A DNA stretch of 64,000 nucleotides from Poa pratensis (taxonomy: Eukaryota; Streptophyta; Magnoliopsida; Poales; Poaceae): contig CAMZMU010000107.1 in NCBI GenBank assembly GCA_947311845.1, positions 22,376,359-22,440,358 on the forward strand, written 5' to 3'. The notes beneath the pieces are model-generated. The model saw nothing but the letters and a program-made list of their open reading frames with translations. It searched no databases and was not told where the DNA came from. Numbering within the stretch: the stretch's first letter is position 1; each line of letters begins with the position of its first letter. The position numbers and the translations under genes are program-made. Shown piece after piece: positions 47,460 to 59,556 of the stretch.

Positions 47460-50400
47460 TTAGGCTTGGGTGGCCGGTACACCATCATTTGCATTATTTG
47501 GAGGAATTGCAGTCTGACCTGTCTGAGGAACTTGACTTCTTTCTCCAGATGGAATTGGCTCTGTGGGCCCATCCTTCACAGCTCCAGCTAAAGGCTTCTC
47601 TAAAGGTTTCACAGGTTCAGAAGAGGCACTTAGATCAAGCCTCATTTTTTTGGAGAGTTCCATCACAATCTTTATCTCTGAAACACAAAAAAGAAAGAAA
47701 AAGAATAAGATCCAACATGTTAAGAGGTAAAATATGAATATTGAACAAAATATGAGACACCTTTGGTAGTTTATTTAGTTATTTTCAATACCCGAGAAAG
47801 TTCGAGAAACATCCATCATGAATTGCAGAAATTCCTTAATGGATACAAACGAAACAATATTTTGTGTGACTTGTGAGTGTTGCGAAGAACATATTTGTGC
47901 ATGACTAACACCACCGAGCATCTAGAACAACAATACTACATAATAAGTTCATCAAATGAAAAGGATGTGAACTGCATAAACCCGTGTCCTCACATGTCAA
48001 CAGGGTTTCAGTTGTGAATGTCAAATCTAAAAGAATAAGAGATAGAGACAAACTAATAGGTTATATGTTTCAATCTGCAAGACTGTATAACATAAGAGGC
48101 TGAATCAAGCTCAAAATGCAAATTTACAACAAATGTGATCCACGCACAAAAAGGTCCAATAAACAACTCTTCACAAAAACTTGACTACACAACCAACAAA
48201 AGAGAGAGCAGTGTGATATACTTAACTAATTAGGCAATTCCATGATTAATCACCTATGACTATGCAGTCCAGATACGGGTCTCCAGGCAACAGTTTATCT
48301 ATCCACATATTCTATATAACCAAATATACACCCTACATAACGATGATAATGAGTAACATAATACAAGTTCTTCTGGAGTGCCCCTTTGCCCGACAGGCTT
48401 GGCATGAAATCCTCGCTTGGCTACGGATGACAGTTGCCGCTCCAAACCAGGAAGACACACTCATGGATTGGTGACTGAGCGCGACACAGAACAGACCAAA
48501 GCAGCTGCGTAAGCGCCTGGGCGCCATCACCTTACTCACACCCTGGATGATATGGAAGCATCGAAACGATTGCATCTTCGAAGGTGCCCAGCCCTCAGTC
48601 CAGACCCTTGTTGACAAGATCAAGGCCGAGGCCGGCTGTGGACTAGAGCAGGAGCTCGAGGCCTTCGGGTGAACAAATCCTATTCTCTCTATTCCACTTG
48701 AAGCATAAATGATTGCGACGGTGCTCCTCTAGCCCGTCCTCTCGGTTCATATGTAACTGCGACACTGCGTATTTCGTGCGATATGTACATTGTAAAACAC
48801 GCATTACATGTACGCAGTTTAAATAAAACACCAGTCTATCACTGTAAAAATTAAACACCAGTCTATCATCCTACGATTTAATATAAACTTGATGTATATG
48901 AGAAGTAAAGAAGACAAAATTCTGCTGAAACAAGACTTAATAATGAATAAACAGAGGTAAAGGTAGCATTTACAATTTACTTAAATTTGTCTCCTTTTTC
49001 TTGAAATTCACACTGAGTTTAGATCTAAAGTGCTAAGGATGCTTGACTGCATGACTAACTGATATGCATAATCAGTTAATGTTATCGACAAGTTTGTACG
49101 ACTTAGACTTTGTCAGTAGCTAATTATTGTCTAAATTTTAAAAAGCGATCCAGTATAAAATATGTAATAGCTTGCTCATGCTCTATATCACTATATGAAT
49201 GGTTAATGAGCGTCACATACTAGTAAAAAGTAAAGATATAAACCCAGAGAATATGATTACCTATACCAATGGTTATGCCTTTGCATATAAATATGAAATA
49301 AATACTTAGGCATCTACACTATTTATAAAGGTGTTGTTTTCAAAATTAAGGCTCCTCCTATATTAACACAGATCAGAATATGAAATAAAACTGTTAATCC
49401 ATCCCTCCAACGGACGGGTTAGTAAGCTGAATAGTTCCCCCGAAATCCACCCTCCACATATTGTTCTATTCTCGCCAAGGTAGGTAGGTGGTTCCATATC
49501 CATCCACAATCCTCAGGTAATGTGCTTCTCCAGCATTTTCCCAGCACCAACTTAGATTTCCCCATGACCCTACCTCAGAATTTTGTTCTACTATCCCCGT
49601 TCCAAAATATAAGATGTTTTAGATTTTTTCTGTTTGGATGTAACTAGACGCGTTTCAGTGTGTAGATTCACTCATTTCAGTCTCTATCTAGTCCATATTG
49701 AAATATCTAAAACATATTATAATTTGGAACGAAAGGAGTAGTTTTTTCCTTCCTTTCTTATCAGACAGATTGAAACTCTAGAACGTTGATACACCTCATC
49801 CAATAGATAAGGTAGTCAGCTGGATAATCCCCCTAAATTAATCACTGCGCTGAATTTCACCAGTTAAGCCAAATCTTCCATCTATTCTCCCTTCAATACA
49901 CGTAAGTGATTGCACATCAATTCAAAACCCTCAGCCTTCCAAATTTCTCCATCATTTCCCCCACAACAATTGGAGGTCATTGTGCGACTCAGACTCGAAT
50001 TCATAAAATAAAACTCACACTCTGACAACCACTCATATCAAGTTCATGCTCGTTCCCGCCCGCCTACACTCCCGCAGCAGAACAGATAGTCCCTCATGAT
50101 CCACCTCATTTACGACTACTGGACCACAGCCCCCGGCACCCTTTAGATGAATTATGCGATGCAAGAGTGTTGTCTTTCTAACATGATTAGCTCTGATATG
50201 AGATGGATGCGTACATCAAATAGCCGAGAGGGCTCTATTTTACTGTCTCTTAATATGTTCGAGAGAAAAAAAATACCTCTCAGAATCTCACGAGCAGCGT
50301 CACTCTTTCGGAAATCAGTAGCTTCGTAAACCTTAAAAGAAACAGAGGTAAACAGTTCAGAACAAATGACCAGTTTAACATACAAAACAATTCAGCTAGC

Positions 50401-50852
50401 ATAAGCAATTAAGCACATGAGTGTTCAGATTTGGGAGAATTCTTCTGCTGTCTCGCAGACGAAAATTGCCCCAAACCCATGCTTTCCTGAGGTTATGATA
50501 CCAACTAGCTAGCCATTTCGACATATGCATAGGAACTACTAGTAACTACTCCAGTAGTAAAAAAGTTTACTGTTTTCCTCTAAAAAATATATTACTGTAG
50601 GATACTGTGGCCAGTGGGAGTGGTGACCTGGATGAAGCGGAGGCGGAGGTCGGCAACGGTGGCGCGGATCTTGTAGTAGGGGGAGGTGTGGAACCCCGCC
50701 TCCTCCAGCTTCCGCCTCTTCGGCGCCGGCGGATCGGGCTGAGGACGAAAAGGAGGGAGGGCATGGGAGACCTTCGCCGCCGCGAGCTCCGGGGCTGGAG
50801 GAGGAGGTGGTGTCCGGGCGGCGGTATCGGCGGCTGCCGTCGGAGCGGCCAT
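47460..50852 (-). CDS. Small conserved-looking plant protein of unknown function
   Basis: Three minus-strand exons keep frame for 165 residues: 50852-50628, 50331-50277, 47677-47460. The N-terminus is alanine/proline-rich, encoded by a GC-rich minisatellite. Then comes a basic PKRRK motif (nuclear-signal-like), a HTSPYYKIRATVADLRLRFIQ segment, a charged helical stretch across exon 2 (YEATDFRKSDAAREIL) and a polar Pro/Ser/Thr-rich tail. The conserved look of the middle and correct splice sites support a real gene. I do not recognise the family. An upstream ATG at 51076 opens a similar Ala/Pro frame in another register, one base out of step. Intron 2 (2.6 kb) holds a LINE fragment and a Stowaway MITE. 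Confidence 0.7.
48363..48700 (+). mobile_element. LINE 3' fragment (zinc-binding C-terminus of RT ORF)
   Basis: The plus-strand frame gives LECPFARQAWHEILAWLRMT, and after an internal stop TLLTPWMIWKHRNDCIFEGA and IKAEAG, the zf-RVT end typical of plant L1 LINEs. It lies antisense within intron 2 of the 165-residue gene. Just after it, AAACACCAGTCTATCA occurs twice (about 48826 and 48853). Confidence 0.85.
49591..49738. mobile_element. Stowaway MITE with degraded ends
   Basis: Ends CTATCCCCGTTCCAAA / TTTGGAACGAAAGGAG, TA on both sides (49589-49590, 49739-49740), with paired arms around ATAAGATGTTTTAGA. Confidence 0.82.
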
Positions 50853-51147
50853 GTGGACCGCAGGCTCCGGTGCTGGAGGAGGAGGTGGCGGAGCGGCGAT
50901 GTCGGCTGCTGCGGTCGGAGGGGCTGGAGTAGGCGGCGGTGGGGCGGGGTGTCGGCGGCTGCGGCCGGAGGAGCCATATCAGAAGGTGCAGGAGAGACCT
51001 GCACTGCGGGCTCCGCGGCAGGAGGAGGAGGCGGCGGCGGGGCGGCGGTGTCGGCGGCTGCCATCGGAGCGGCCATGTCTCTCTGCGGCTAGGGAAATGT
51101 TTTGGCTCTCAACTTCGGTGTCGACCCACCCCGTGACATTTTCTTGC

Positions 51148-51340
51148 TTTTTTTTCCGAAACATAGTACACCCTTGAGCCTCAACTCCTTCCGAAAGATT
51201 GACCCGATAGTCGGGTTTTAAGATCGAAGTCAGTCATCATAGACGGCTCAACAGAAACATCGCCAAATGTCAAATCTAAGATTTGATAGTCTGGATATAA
51301 CCACCCTTCTAACTATCCAACCACATGTTGAGTTTCTCTT
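51148..51340 (-). mobile_element. Second tRNA-derived SINE, minus strand
   Basis: Same family as 39749-40038, with GAAACA(T/C)AGTAC after the T-run at 51148-51155 and an A-box-like GGTTGGATAGTTAGAAGG on the minus strand near the right end. Shorter through internal deletion. It lies directly upstream of the minus-strand gene at 47460-50852. Confidence 0.72.
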
Positions 51341-51794
51341 TTTTAGCTTGAACCATAGCATTTCAAAGCAACATTTTTCTTTTGAGAGTGACTAATTAAT
51401 GAGAATTAGAATTAAGTACTGAATTGTAGCCATTTTACAACTCATAACTAGCCCAAATCACCAAGCAATTCAGCAGTCCGTGACAATTTGCTCAGTTGTA
51501 ACCTCACGTGCAACTAAAAAATATCAGTTGCAACTCATGCTATCATGAAACACGACTAATTCATATGGTTTGTGAGTGAGTAGACCGAGAATTAGCAAAA
51601 TTGTTACCATCATTTTATTTTATGAATAAGAATGTAAATATATGTCATTGAAGAATTAAACTTGTGCTCTTAAGGTCATCGGCGTTTATCCTACTGTGCT
51701 CAATGCATTGCTGGAACTCCCGCACTAGTTAATTGGCTTTCATAAATACATCTCGGAGGGAGTTCAGGTCACCATGAGCTATACGATCGATGCA

Positions 51795-51800
51795 TATATA
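51795..51800 (+). promoter_or_regulatory. TATA box of the C2-domain gene
   Basis: TATATA, 40 bases before the ATG at 51840, giving a likely transcription start near 51827 and a very short leader. Confidence 0.45.
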
Positions 51801-51839
51801 CCCTGCCATCTTGCCTCTGCGTCCTCTTGCCCTTTCTCC

Positions 51840-52664
51840 ATGGAGACGACGCACGGAGTATTGGAACTTCTGCTGGTCAGCGCCGAGGGCCTGAAGCATG
51901 CACATCACCTAGGTCTGTGTTAGCTTACGACCCTTCTTCAAAAACTGTAGTCTCATGGTAAATATAGATCATATATGTGCTTACCGTTCAGTTCTGTGCC
52001 TGCAGGACATCAGAGACACTACGTAACCATTCAGTGCGGTGAGCAATTCCGCACCAGTAAGATCACACATGGTAAGTAAGCATTCTACCATCAAATCTGT
52101 AAAATGCCTCTGAATTTCTAACAGTAATATGTTGACGGTCAGGTAAACACAGGAAGATCTGGTGGAACGAGAAGTTCAGGTTCTCGCTGTCACCCGCCGA
52201 GTGCAGGAAGCTGGCGAAGGTGACGCTGAAGATCATGGAGAGGGACAAGTTCTCGGAAGACAGCTTGGTCGGCGAAATAAGGTACTACAGGAACCGAACC
52301 GCGGAAGTCGTAAAAGGAAATCCATCGTTCCTGATCCGACAAGAAACCTCGATCGTGGTTGCAGGGTGCACGTGGGCGAGATAATCAGGGAAGGCAGCGA
52401 GAGGGATTTCCTGCAGATGAAGCCTGCCCCTACAACATCGTGCTCGACGACGGCACCTACAAGGGAGAGCTCAAGCTTGGCCTCAAGTTCCTCAACAACG
52501 TGGACAACGCAGGAGAGCGCAGGCCATGCGCCGGCGTGCCTCCTCCGAGGCAGCCGTACGCCGTGTACAGGCCGTTCCTGAACATCACGCTGCCGTGCAT
52601 CCCTTGGAGGAGGTTCTTCTTCTTCTGCACTCGCTCGGACAAATGGACAGCGAAGAAAGAATAA
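51840..52664 (+). CDS. C2-domain protein, apparent frameshift in last exon
   Basis: Four exons: 51840-51912, 52006-52071, 52143-52281, 52365-52664. A single C2 domain starts near the N-terminus (GVLELLLVSAEGLKHA, then YVTIQCGEQFRTSKI, WWNEKFRF, LKIMERDKFSEDSLVGEIRV), like small plant C2 proteins (elicitor-responsive or phloem-protein-like) that bind membranes, often with calcium. The Asp loops are only partly kept, so calcium binding is unsure. In exon 4 the register changes at a C4 run (52427-52430): one base is missing. In the other register the protein continues YNIVLDDGTYKGELKLGLKF to a TAA at 52662, about 192 residues. The ending is cationic and aromatic (WRRFFFFCTRSDKW). Confidence 0.8.
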
Positions 52665-54068
52665 TAATCAGTGAAAACGGCCGCCTCTGCTTTTTTTTTT
52701 CTTCTTCTTCTTCTTCCTTGGAGGAGATCGTGTCGAGTGATAGCCGAATCGGAAGTTAAAGATAGGGATAAGTTCAGCTCTGAAGACTGTTCCTGTACAA
52801 GTTTGCAAGTATAGTACGACCTTTGGTTTTATCGAAAAAAAGGCATAGCGTGGCAAGATTAGGAGGCCTCGCCGTCGTTAATCTAGATCGCCTATTGGCG
52901 CAAGAAATTCAAGACGATGAGTTAAATGGATGTATTTTTTTCCCGGCTGAATCGTTTCGAAGCAAAATGGCAAGAGCATCTCTAGCTGATCCCGATAAGC
53001 TATCATTCCAGCTGATATGAGGTTTAGACCATTTTTACGGCCCCAACAAATACCACATATTGGTCCGGTTTGGATTTTTTTCCCAGGATTCCAGATAGTA
53101 TCGACTCCGGCCCTACATCAACGGTATCAGAGGCATTTAGAGTTAGCCCCCGTTCCCTCTGCCATGATTTACTTTCCTCTGCCGATTGGGTTACACCACT
53201 TCGGCGAGCAATTACTCTCGACTCTTAGCCAATTTCGCTCACTTCTCCGGTAGATCGATGGCGGACTCGTCCATGCGCGGCACTGGCAGGCGTGGCAGAC
53301 GCAACGAGGCCGTGCGCCTTCGGGCAAGGAGGAGGAGAGTCGCATCCGCCGCTTGGACGGCGCGAGCAAGCGCGGCCACCTTCTAGGGCACAGGTTGGCC
53401 GAGCTGCTCCCTCTAGGCAACGCCTACGAGCAGGATGCGCCGCGACGACCACCCTGTCCCCCTGCACGATGCAGAGATAGGTAGCTCCAATGTGCTCGAA
53501 GAGCACATTTTGTCGTGCTTCCAGCGAACCGACCACGCCACCGACGAACTTGTTGTCGCTACGAAAACGGTGGCGAATGGCGATTCTGGTGCTCCAGTCC
53601 GCCTCGAAGCCGCCCATGCGGAGCATGAGCTTGCGTGGACGCTGCGCAGGTCGGCTACCCTAACAATACCTCGTTTTCGATTTAGCAGGCCGGTGAAGAA
53701 CAATACCACCTGGATCTAGTTATTAGTTCTATCTATGTAAAATAGCTCGATGAACTTGAAATGGTTGAAATCTCGAGCGAACTCTTTCATTTAAATTTCT
53801 AGCACTAATTTTCGGAATCTGTTTCTGAGCTCTCGTCATACCGTAAACTAGTTTTCGGGGTCACCCGATACTGGGTTTTGCGGGGTGAGATTTTTCGAGA
53901 TCTGATTCTCTAATTGGAGGGGTTATGAGGAAAAGTGCGTTTAAGTGGCTGGACATTTCCCACCTTATTTTTTGAGATAGACATTTCCCACCTTTGATCT
54001 GGCCCGTCTACTGTCATCCGACGGAAAGAAAAGTAAGATTTTCACTGAAGTAATTTCGTTCACTACTA
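52665..54068. other. Intergenic, GC-rich middle without a convincing gene
   Basis: A CTT repeat lies near 52700. At 53225-53720 frames are open on both strands; the minus-strand one includes LEARQNVLFEHIGATYLCIVQGD, which could be a captured or decayed gene piece. No splice or start support. Confidence 0.35.
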
Positions 54069-54130
54069 CTCCCTCCGTTCTACATTCACTTTTTGGCAAA
54101 TGGAAGACAACTAATTTGGAACGGAGGGAG
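54069..54130. mobile_element. Very short Stowaway derivative
   Basis: 62 bp with CTCCCTCCGTTC and GAACGGAGGGAG ends and TA duplications (54067-54068, 54131-54132). Most of the interior is lost. Confidence 0.85.
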
Positions 54131-55023
54131 TACTTCGCCAATCGCCACCTATCCATCCCCCAACGTTTTTCTCCGGTTGCCCGATTGACGCTGCTGGTTT
54201 CGGCCGCACGACGGTGTGCGGCAGAGCAGCAGCCTCGAAAAGTCCATGGAGATGGACCAGCAAGTCCAAGTTCCACCACGCCGTGCTCATAACCCCTCTC
54301 CGGCTCTCCCCCCTCGCATAGCTCGCGAGTAGAGCCAGAGCGGGGAGGAGAAGCGGCGCAGCCGCGCAGACTCCTACTCCTCCCCTTCTCCCGTGAAGCG
54401 CCAACTGCGAGGCCGCCATCGGGAGCTCCCTCCGAGCCACCGCAAGGTAAGTGAAGCCTTTTCACCCCCGAACTCGCCTAGAACACTAGGAGCTGCCTTG
54501 GAGAGCCATTCTTGATTTAGTCCGCTCGGATCGAATCAGGTGCTGGTCTCCGCGCATATGAGCTGCTCGACGAAACGTCTCTCAGGAGAGTACAGCTTGC
54601 GAGGCATAGATTCGGAGCCTGCCTTGCGCGTATAGTCTGTTCGACGAAATGTCGAATGGAATGGAGTGCTTTTGGGTTTGGAGCTTGCCGGTTATCATCG
54701 CTCGTGGTGCTGTCTCAAATTCGCGGCATGTACAAGGCATAGATCGTCTGTCAGATTTAGTGCCGCTTGTACCAGTCTGAGTGCTGTTTCTTCGCTCCTT
54801 AGGTGCAGTGCTCCTTAGGTGCTGCAGGTAGTGCCTAGCTCAAAGTCCTTTGTAGTCAGACGATCACCTTTGGGAGATACTTTTTTTGCTTAGTACTCCA
54901 TATAAGAGCTACTTTGCTATGCTAACTTTTCTTTACCCATTTCCTGCCTCTTACAGATCTGAGTCAGCTGATTAGTTCGCTTCTTTATGTACAGACGCGT
55001 GCCTTGCTGCGTGCTTGTCAAAG
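54131..55023 (+). other. Promoter and 5' leader of the carrier gene
   Basis: GC-rich leader sequence up to a splice donor CAAG|GTAAGT at 54446/54447 and an acceptor TTACAG at 54951-54956 imply a 510-bp intron in the 5' leader. The transcription start was not determined. Confidence 0.55.
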
Positions 55024-58000
55024 ATGAGCTCAAATCGCAGAGCTTCAAAAGCTCGAAAATCAACAATTAATTACCATCGGCTTCCATTTGATGAGCACCA
55101 GTTATTTAACCCAGATGCATTTCTTCCAAAGGATAGTGGTGCCAATCGTCAAGCACAAAGTACTCAATCAGGCAGCAGACATATTGATAGAAGATTAACT
55201 ACTCCTCAGTTAGTGTCGGGATTGGCAGGGATCTGGAACCTTGTTCGCCAGCCAGAATCTTCTGGCACGGATCAAAAATCGAAGAGCTATGGGATTTTGC
55301 ATAAGGAAGACCCTGTGTGCTTTAGCAGGGACCAAATAAAAGGGCACACATTGACATCTTGCTCTGCCGAAAGCTCAACTGGCCTCATCTCTCAAACCTC
55401 TATATCAACCCCAACATCTATTCATGAAGAACTTAGTTCGGTGAAGAAGATGTTAATGCTTACATCATGCAGCAGCATGTTTGGTGTTTCTTCCACATGG
55501 AGACATGGGCATCTCACCAATAAACTTGGGACCATGCATTTTTTACAATGTCAAAATATATGCCCCATGCAAACAGAAAAGATAGGAACTTATGCTGCTT
55601 CCAGCAACATGGACATTAACGAGAATGAGTGTCTCGGAAGGGATGATAACTATCGGTATCAAACAAGAAACATCCCAACTGAGCAATGTACCAGCTCAAG
55701 TGAGGAGGCCAATATCACACATGCCTGTCAAAGTTCAGTACACAATGCTAAATCAAATGTAGATGTCTCTCGAGAAAATTCGAATTCATTAGCTTGCTCA
55801 TCTCAGCAAATGTCAATTGGCAAAGAGGAAAAGATAATGCTGGAACAACATATTCCCAGTACATGTGAACATATTCAGCTTCAAGCCTCGACATGCACAC
55901 TGGTGGGTGAGGCTGTTGTTCCACCAAATGCAAATCAGTATACTCACGGGGAATATATGGCTCAGCTGAATTCTACAGACAAGCGTTCACCAGAGTTTGA
56001 ATCATCCTTTGAGCATCGATTTCATGGTGCTATTACTGCGAACAAGCATGCTATTGCGGGAGCAGTAGCTGGAACAGTTGTCAGTATTTCTCTGCATCCG
56101 GTTGATACAGTGAAAACCATCATTCAGGCTAACAGTTCTGGACAAAGTTCATTTTACCACATACTAAGGCGCACCCTTGTTGAGAGAGGTAATGTTTTGG
56201 ATGGTATTTACACACATTGAGATGCTAGCAATTTTCCATAATTTTTATCTTACTTTCATGTACTTTCCTGTTGAGAAACATCAATGGCTAGCATTCTTCA
56301 ACAACAACAACAACAACAACAAAGCCTTTTATTCCCAAACAAGTTGGGGTAGGCTGAAGTCACAGCTAGCATTCTTCATGATTGCTATTTTTCTACAGGT
56401 GTTTTAGGACTTTATGGAGGGCTTGCTAGCAAAATTGCTTGTTCTGCACCAATTTCAGCTATTTATACCTTAACTTACGAAATAGTAAAGGGTGCTCTTC
56501 TGCCTACTTTGACAAAGGTGATTTTAGTTTTATTTTGCAACTGGTAGCTAACTAGTGTTCCATTGGTACACATTCTAATCTACTGCATTGTTACATTGAC
56601 ATCTCTTCAGGACTATCATTCCATTGCTCATTGCGCTGCTGGTGGCTGTTCTAGTATTGCAACATCCTTTGTTTTTACACCCAGTGAATGCATAAAACAG
56701 CAGATGCAAATGGGTTCACAGTATCAGAATTGCTGGTATTTAATCTTCATTACCTCTTTTTAGGTTGTTCGTTTTTTTTACAAGTTGTTTTTCTGTGCTA
56801 AACAAGAAATGGCAGAAACATACTAATTTATCAGCCCTAGTTCTGTATCATGACTATAACTTGCCTGTATGTTGCTTGTTGAAATTATTTGGCACCATTG
56901 CTCGAATTTCATCATACACTTCTTTAGGTTTAATAAGAGTTTCATGCAATCAGGAAGGCTTTGGTAGGATGTCTTCAAAGGGGTGGCATTGCTACGTTAT
57001 ATGCTGGATGGGGGGCTGTTCTTTGCAGAAATATCCCACATTCTATAGTAAAGGTATCTTGAAGTTCAAATAGTTACACCAAAGTCCCAAATTTTATTTC
57101 TATAGCTGCTTTGCTGTTTGATTTTTGTCTTGACTTGTTTTGAAATTTGCAGTTCTATGCCTACGAGAGCTTGAAGCAGTTTCTGTTGAACTCGTCACCT
57201 GCTAATAATGCTAAACTCACTTCTGGCCAGACAGTTAGTTCCTCAACCCTAACTTGCTTAACCATCTTATTTTCTATGTTCCCTTTGTTGAGAATTAACC
57301 TAGTACTGATTGGCCTGTTCGCATCACTAAATTCAGTTTTTCATTCATGTGCACTTGTCCACTTACATTAAATATGAATATAAATGCTTCAAATCGATCT
57401 TAATTGATTTACACATTTCTAATTTTAGTTTGAAGTGGGTGGATCAATTAAACTCCTTTTTTCTCTTTGTATTGCAGCTTTTCTGTGGAGGTTTTGCTGG
57501 GTCAACTGCTGCTTTGTTTACAACTCCATTCGATGTTGTGAAGACACGAGTACAGTTACAGGTAATGCAACACATGCTTATGCCACATTCTCAATTCGTA
57601 TATCACAAGTGTATGAGTAACTTAATGTTGCAATTATATGTAGTTTGATTGTTCATTTAATGAAAAAACATGCAGGAATTCACTTTCAACCCTGAACTCT
57701 AAAATCGTTCCGAACTGCAACCTAAAACTATTGGACAGTCCATAAGTGGTTCTGGGTGACGTGGATGCCACATTCTTCCATATCATTCCATGAACAAACA
57801 CACACTACAAGAACAAACAATCAAGACCACTTAATTATTCGGATGTTCTTTTCACAGAAGATTGCTATTAATGTATGAGATTTTTTCATTAGTTTGAGGT
57901 TGCATGCCAGCAGTTTTAGAGTTCAAGTTTGAAATGTGGACTTTCTTTTTCTGTTTTAATCTAGTTCAACTGGTTAAGATGGAAAAAGAAATCATGCTTC

Positions 58001-58406
58001 GCTCTTTTTTTCTTTCAGTCTTAAATGCTTGTTCACATTCGGTTCTTCAAAATTAAACTAACCTTCATGTTCATTAGGCACTCAACCCTGTTAGGAAGTA
58101 TGAAGGGGTTTGTCATGCGCTTACACAAATTTTTCAGCAAGAAGGGTTGAGGGGTCTTTACAGGTACGAACATTATGAACCATGGTACAAACTTATATAG
58201 TGTTAATGGATGTAAATTCGTGTAGTTCCTGTCAGACTAAATCAGTAGTTCAAGCATGCAAATTATCAATCAACATTTTTCTTTCCAGGGGTTTAACTCC
58301 AAGGTTGGTTATGTATGTATCACAAGGGGCACTGTTTTTTACATCCTACGAGTTTCTCAAAACAATCATGTTTCCTGAACAAGAGCTTCCTGCAATGAAC
58401 GTTTGA
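55024..58406 (+). CDS. Mitochondrial carrier family protein with long N-terminal extension
   Basis: Eight coding exons keep frame for 625 residues: 55024-56188, 56399-56517, 56611-56735, 56954-57053, 57153-57233, 57478-57561, 58078-58163, 58289-58406. The last 290 or so residues are a full carrier: three repeats each with a P-x-[DE]-x-x-[KR] signature (HPVDTVK, TPSECIK, TPFDVVK) and paired membrane helices, as in proteins that exchange metabolites across the mitochondrial or plastid inner membrane. The substrate cannot be told from sequence alone. The first 340 or so residues are Ser/Thr/Gln-rich, look disordered and have no recognised domain; all lie in one exon. Typical carriers are about 300 residues. 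The first ATG in frame after the leader intron was taken as start. Confidence 0.9.
56301..56364 (-). mobile_element. 5'-truncated Au-like SINE with perfect duplication
   Basis: On the minus strand, CCCCAACTTGTTTGGGA and AAAGGCTTTG lead into a (TTG)n tail, the 3' end of Au-type SINEs. A perfect 14-bp duplication GCTAGCATTCTTCA flanks it (56287-56300, 56365-56378). It ends 34 bp before the acceptor of carrier exon 2. Confidence 0.88.
57681..57938. mobile_element. TIR element in a carrier-gene intron
   Basis: About 50 bp at each end are inverted copies with mismatches (CACTTTCAACCCTGAACTCTA against CACATTTCAAACTTGAACTCTA on the other strand, then GCAACCTAAAACT/GCAACCTCAAACT). 258 bp; no clear target duplication, so the superfamily is open. 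Confidence 0.7.
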
Positions 58407-59556
58407 TCATAAAAAGGAAGGACTCCAGGCTGCCCGAGTGGAATTTGTAGGTCGATCCTATGTACTAACATCTGGGATGGCCCGACGAGAGATTTGCCGT
58501 AGTTGGGGTTATCAAATCATCCTTCTTAGGTCTTGTAACAAACTAGTGTACATCATTTTTTGATACATAGATATTAGGTCGATAACAATACTTGGTTGGT
58601 AGTAACCATTTTGAGTAGAAACCCAACATCTAGGCAGCAGGAATTTTGTATCATGAGCAAGCTTGACATGTAAATTTCCTTGCGGAAGAATATGTGAATA
58701 TGAGTGTATCCTGGTTTTGTATTCTTACAGAAGAAAAATGACATCTTATTGTTTTTAAACGTGGATGTTTCATCTGTGCAACGTCCAAAGTCGTGAAATA
58801 CCACATTCCATTGACTCCCATAGTTGTGAAAATTCAGCTATTTGAGTGCAAACTATCAACTCCATTCATTTTAGAACTTATGCACCCATCTCAATAGAGC
58901 GCATATTCGTTGTGATACTTTTGATTACCTCAGCACTGTCAGATTTCATGACCACTGATATTGCAGCGACCAATCTTCATGCCTTCTAAACATGCATATG
59001 TGTCCACTTATGTCGCATAAATGCAGTTAGGGACTGTCTTGCATGTGATATGTCTATGTTGCGTCACCAAGATAGACAGTCAAATATCTCTTGGTGGCGT
59101 CAAATGATTGGCTAGCTGATCCAGGCAATATATTCTCCATTCATTCTACATATTGCATCAACCATCAATTATTTTGTACTACTTGCCTGCATTGCTCAGC
59201 TACTTTCTAGAAGTTAAACATGCGCCCGCACCTGGAATTATTTCTGTCGGTAAAGGCCCGAGCAAGTTTCATGCATCAAATTAGTTCCTTCATGAACTGC
59301 CAAAAGCTAAAACTGACATAGGCGTCAAATTAGAATTCTGTTCTGATAACTGAATCCCCTGCATGACAGTTCATATATCATCTACTTACAGACTTTACAG
59401 GTTACACTCATCCATCCACGATGAAATATAAGTATTATACTCCTATATGGTAAAAGCAAGACATGGCAGAAAAACAGAGAGATCGCCAGAAATTCCAGCT
59501 CTACGTGCGGTGCCTGCGTTGCGTATATAGGACGCCGGGAATTACAAAAGCTTCAC
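58407..59556. other. Intergenic, no gene seen
   Basis: It includes both convergent 3' ends (carrier gene, plus; small protein, minus). No coding frame or clear transposon. Confidence 0.4.

Noticed and set aside
53225..53720. Possible gene in the C2-to-carrier interval
   Set aside because: Frames are open on both strands but no start, splice or family support could be found by eye.
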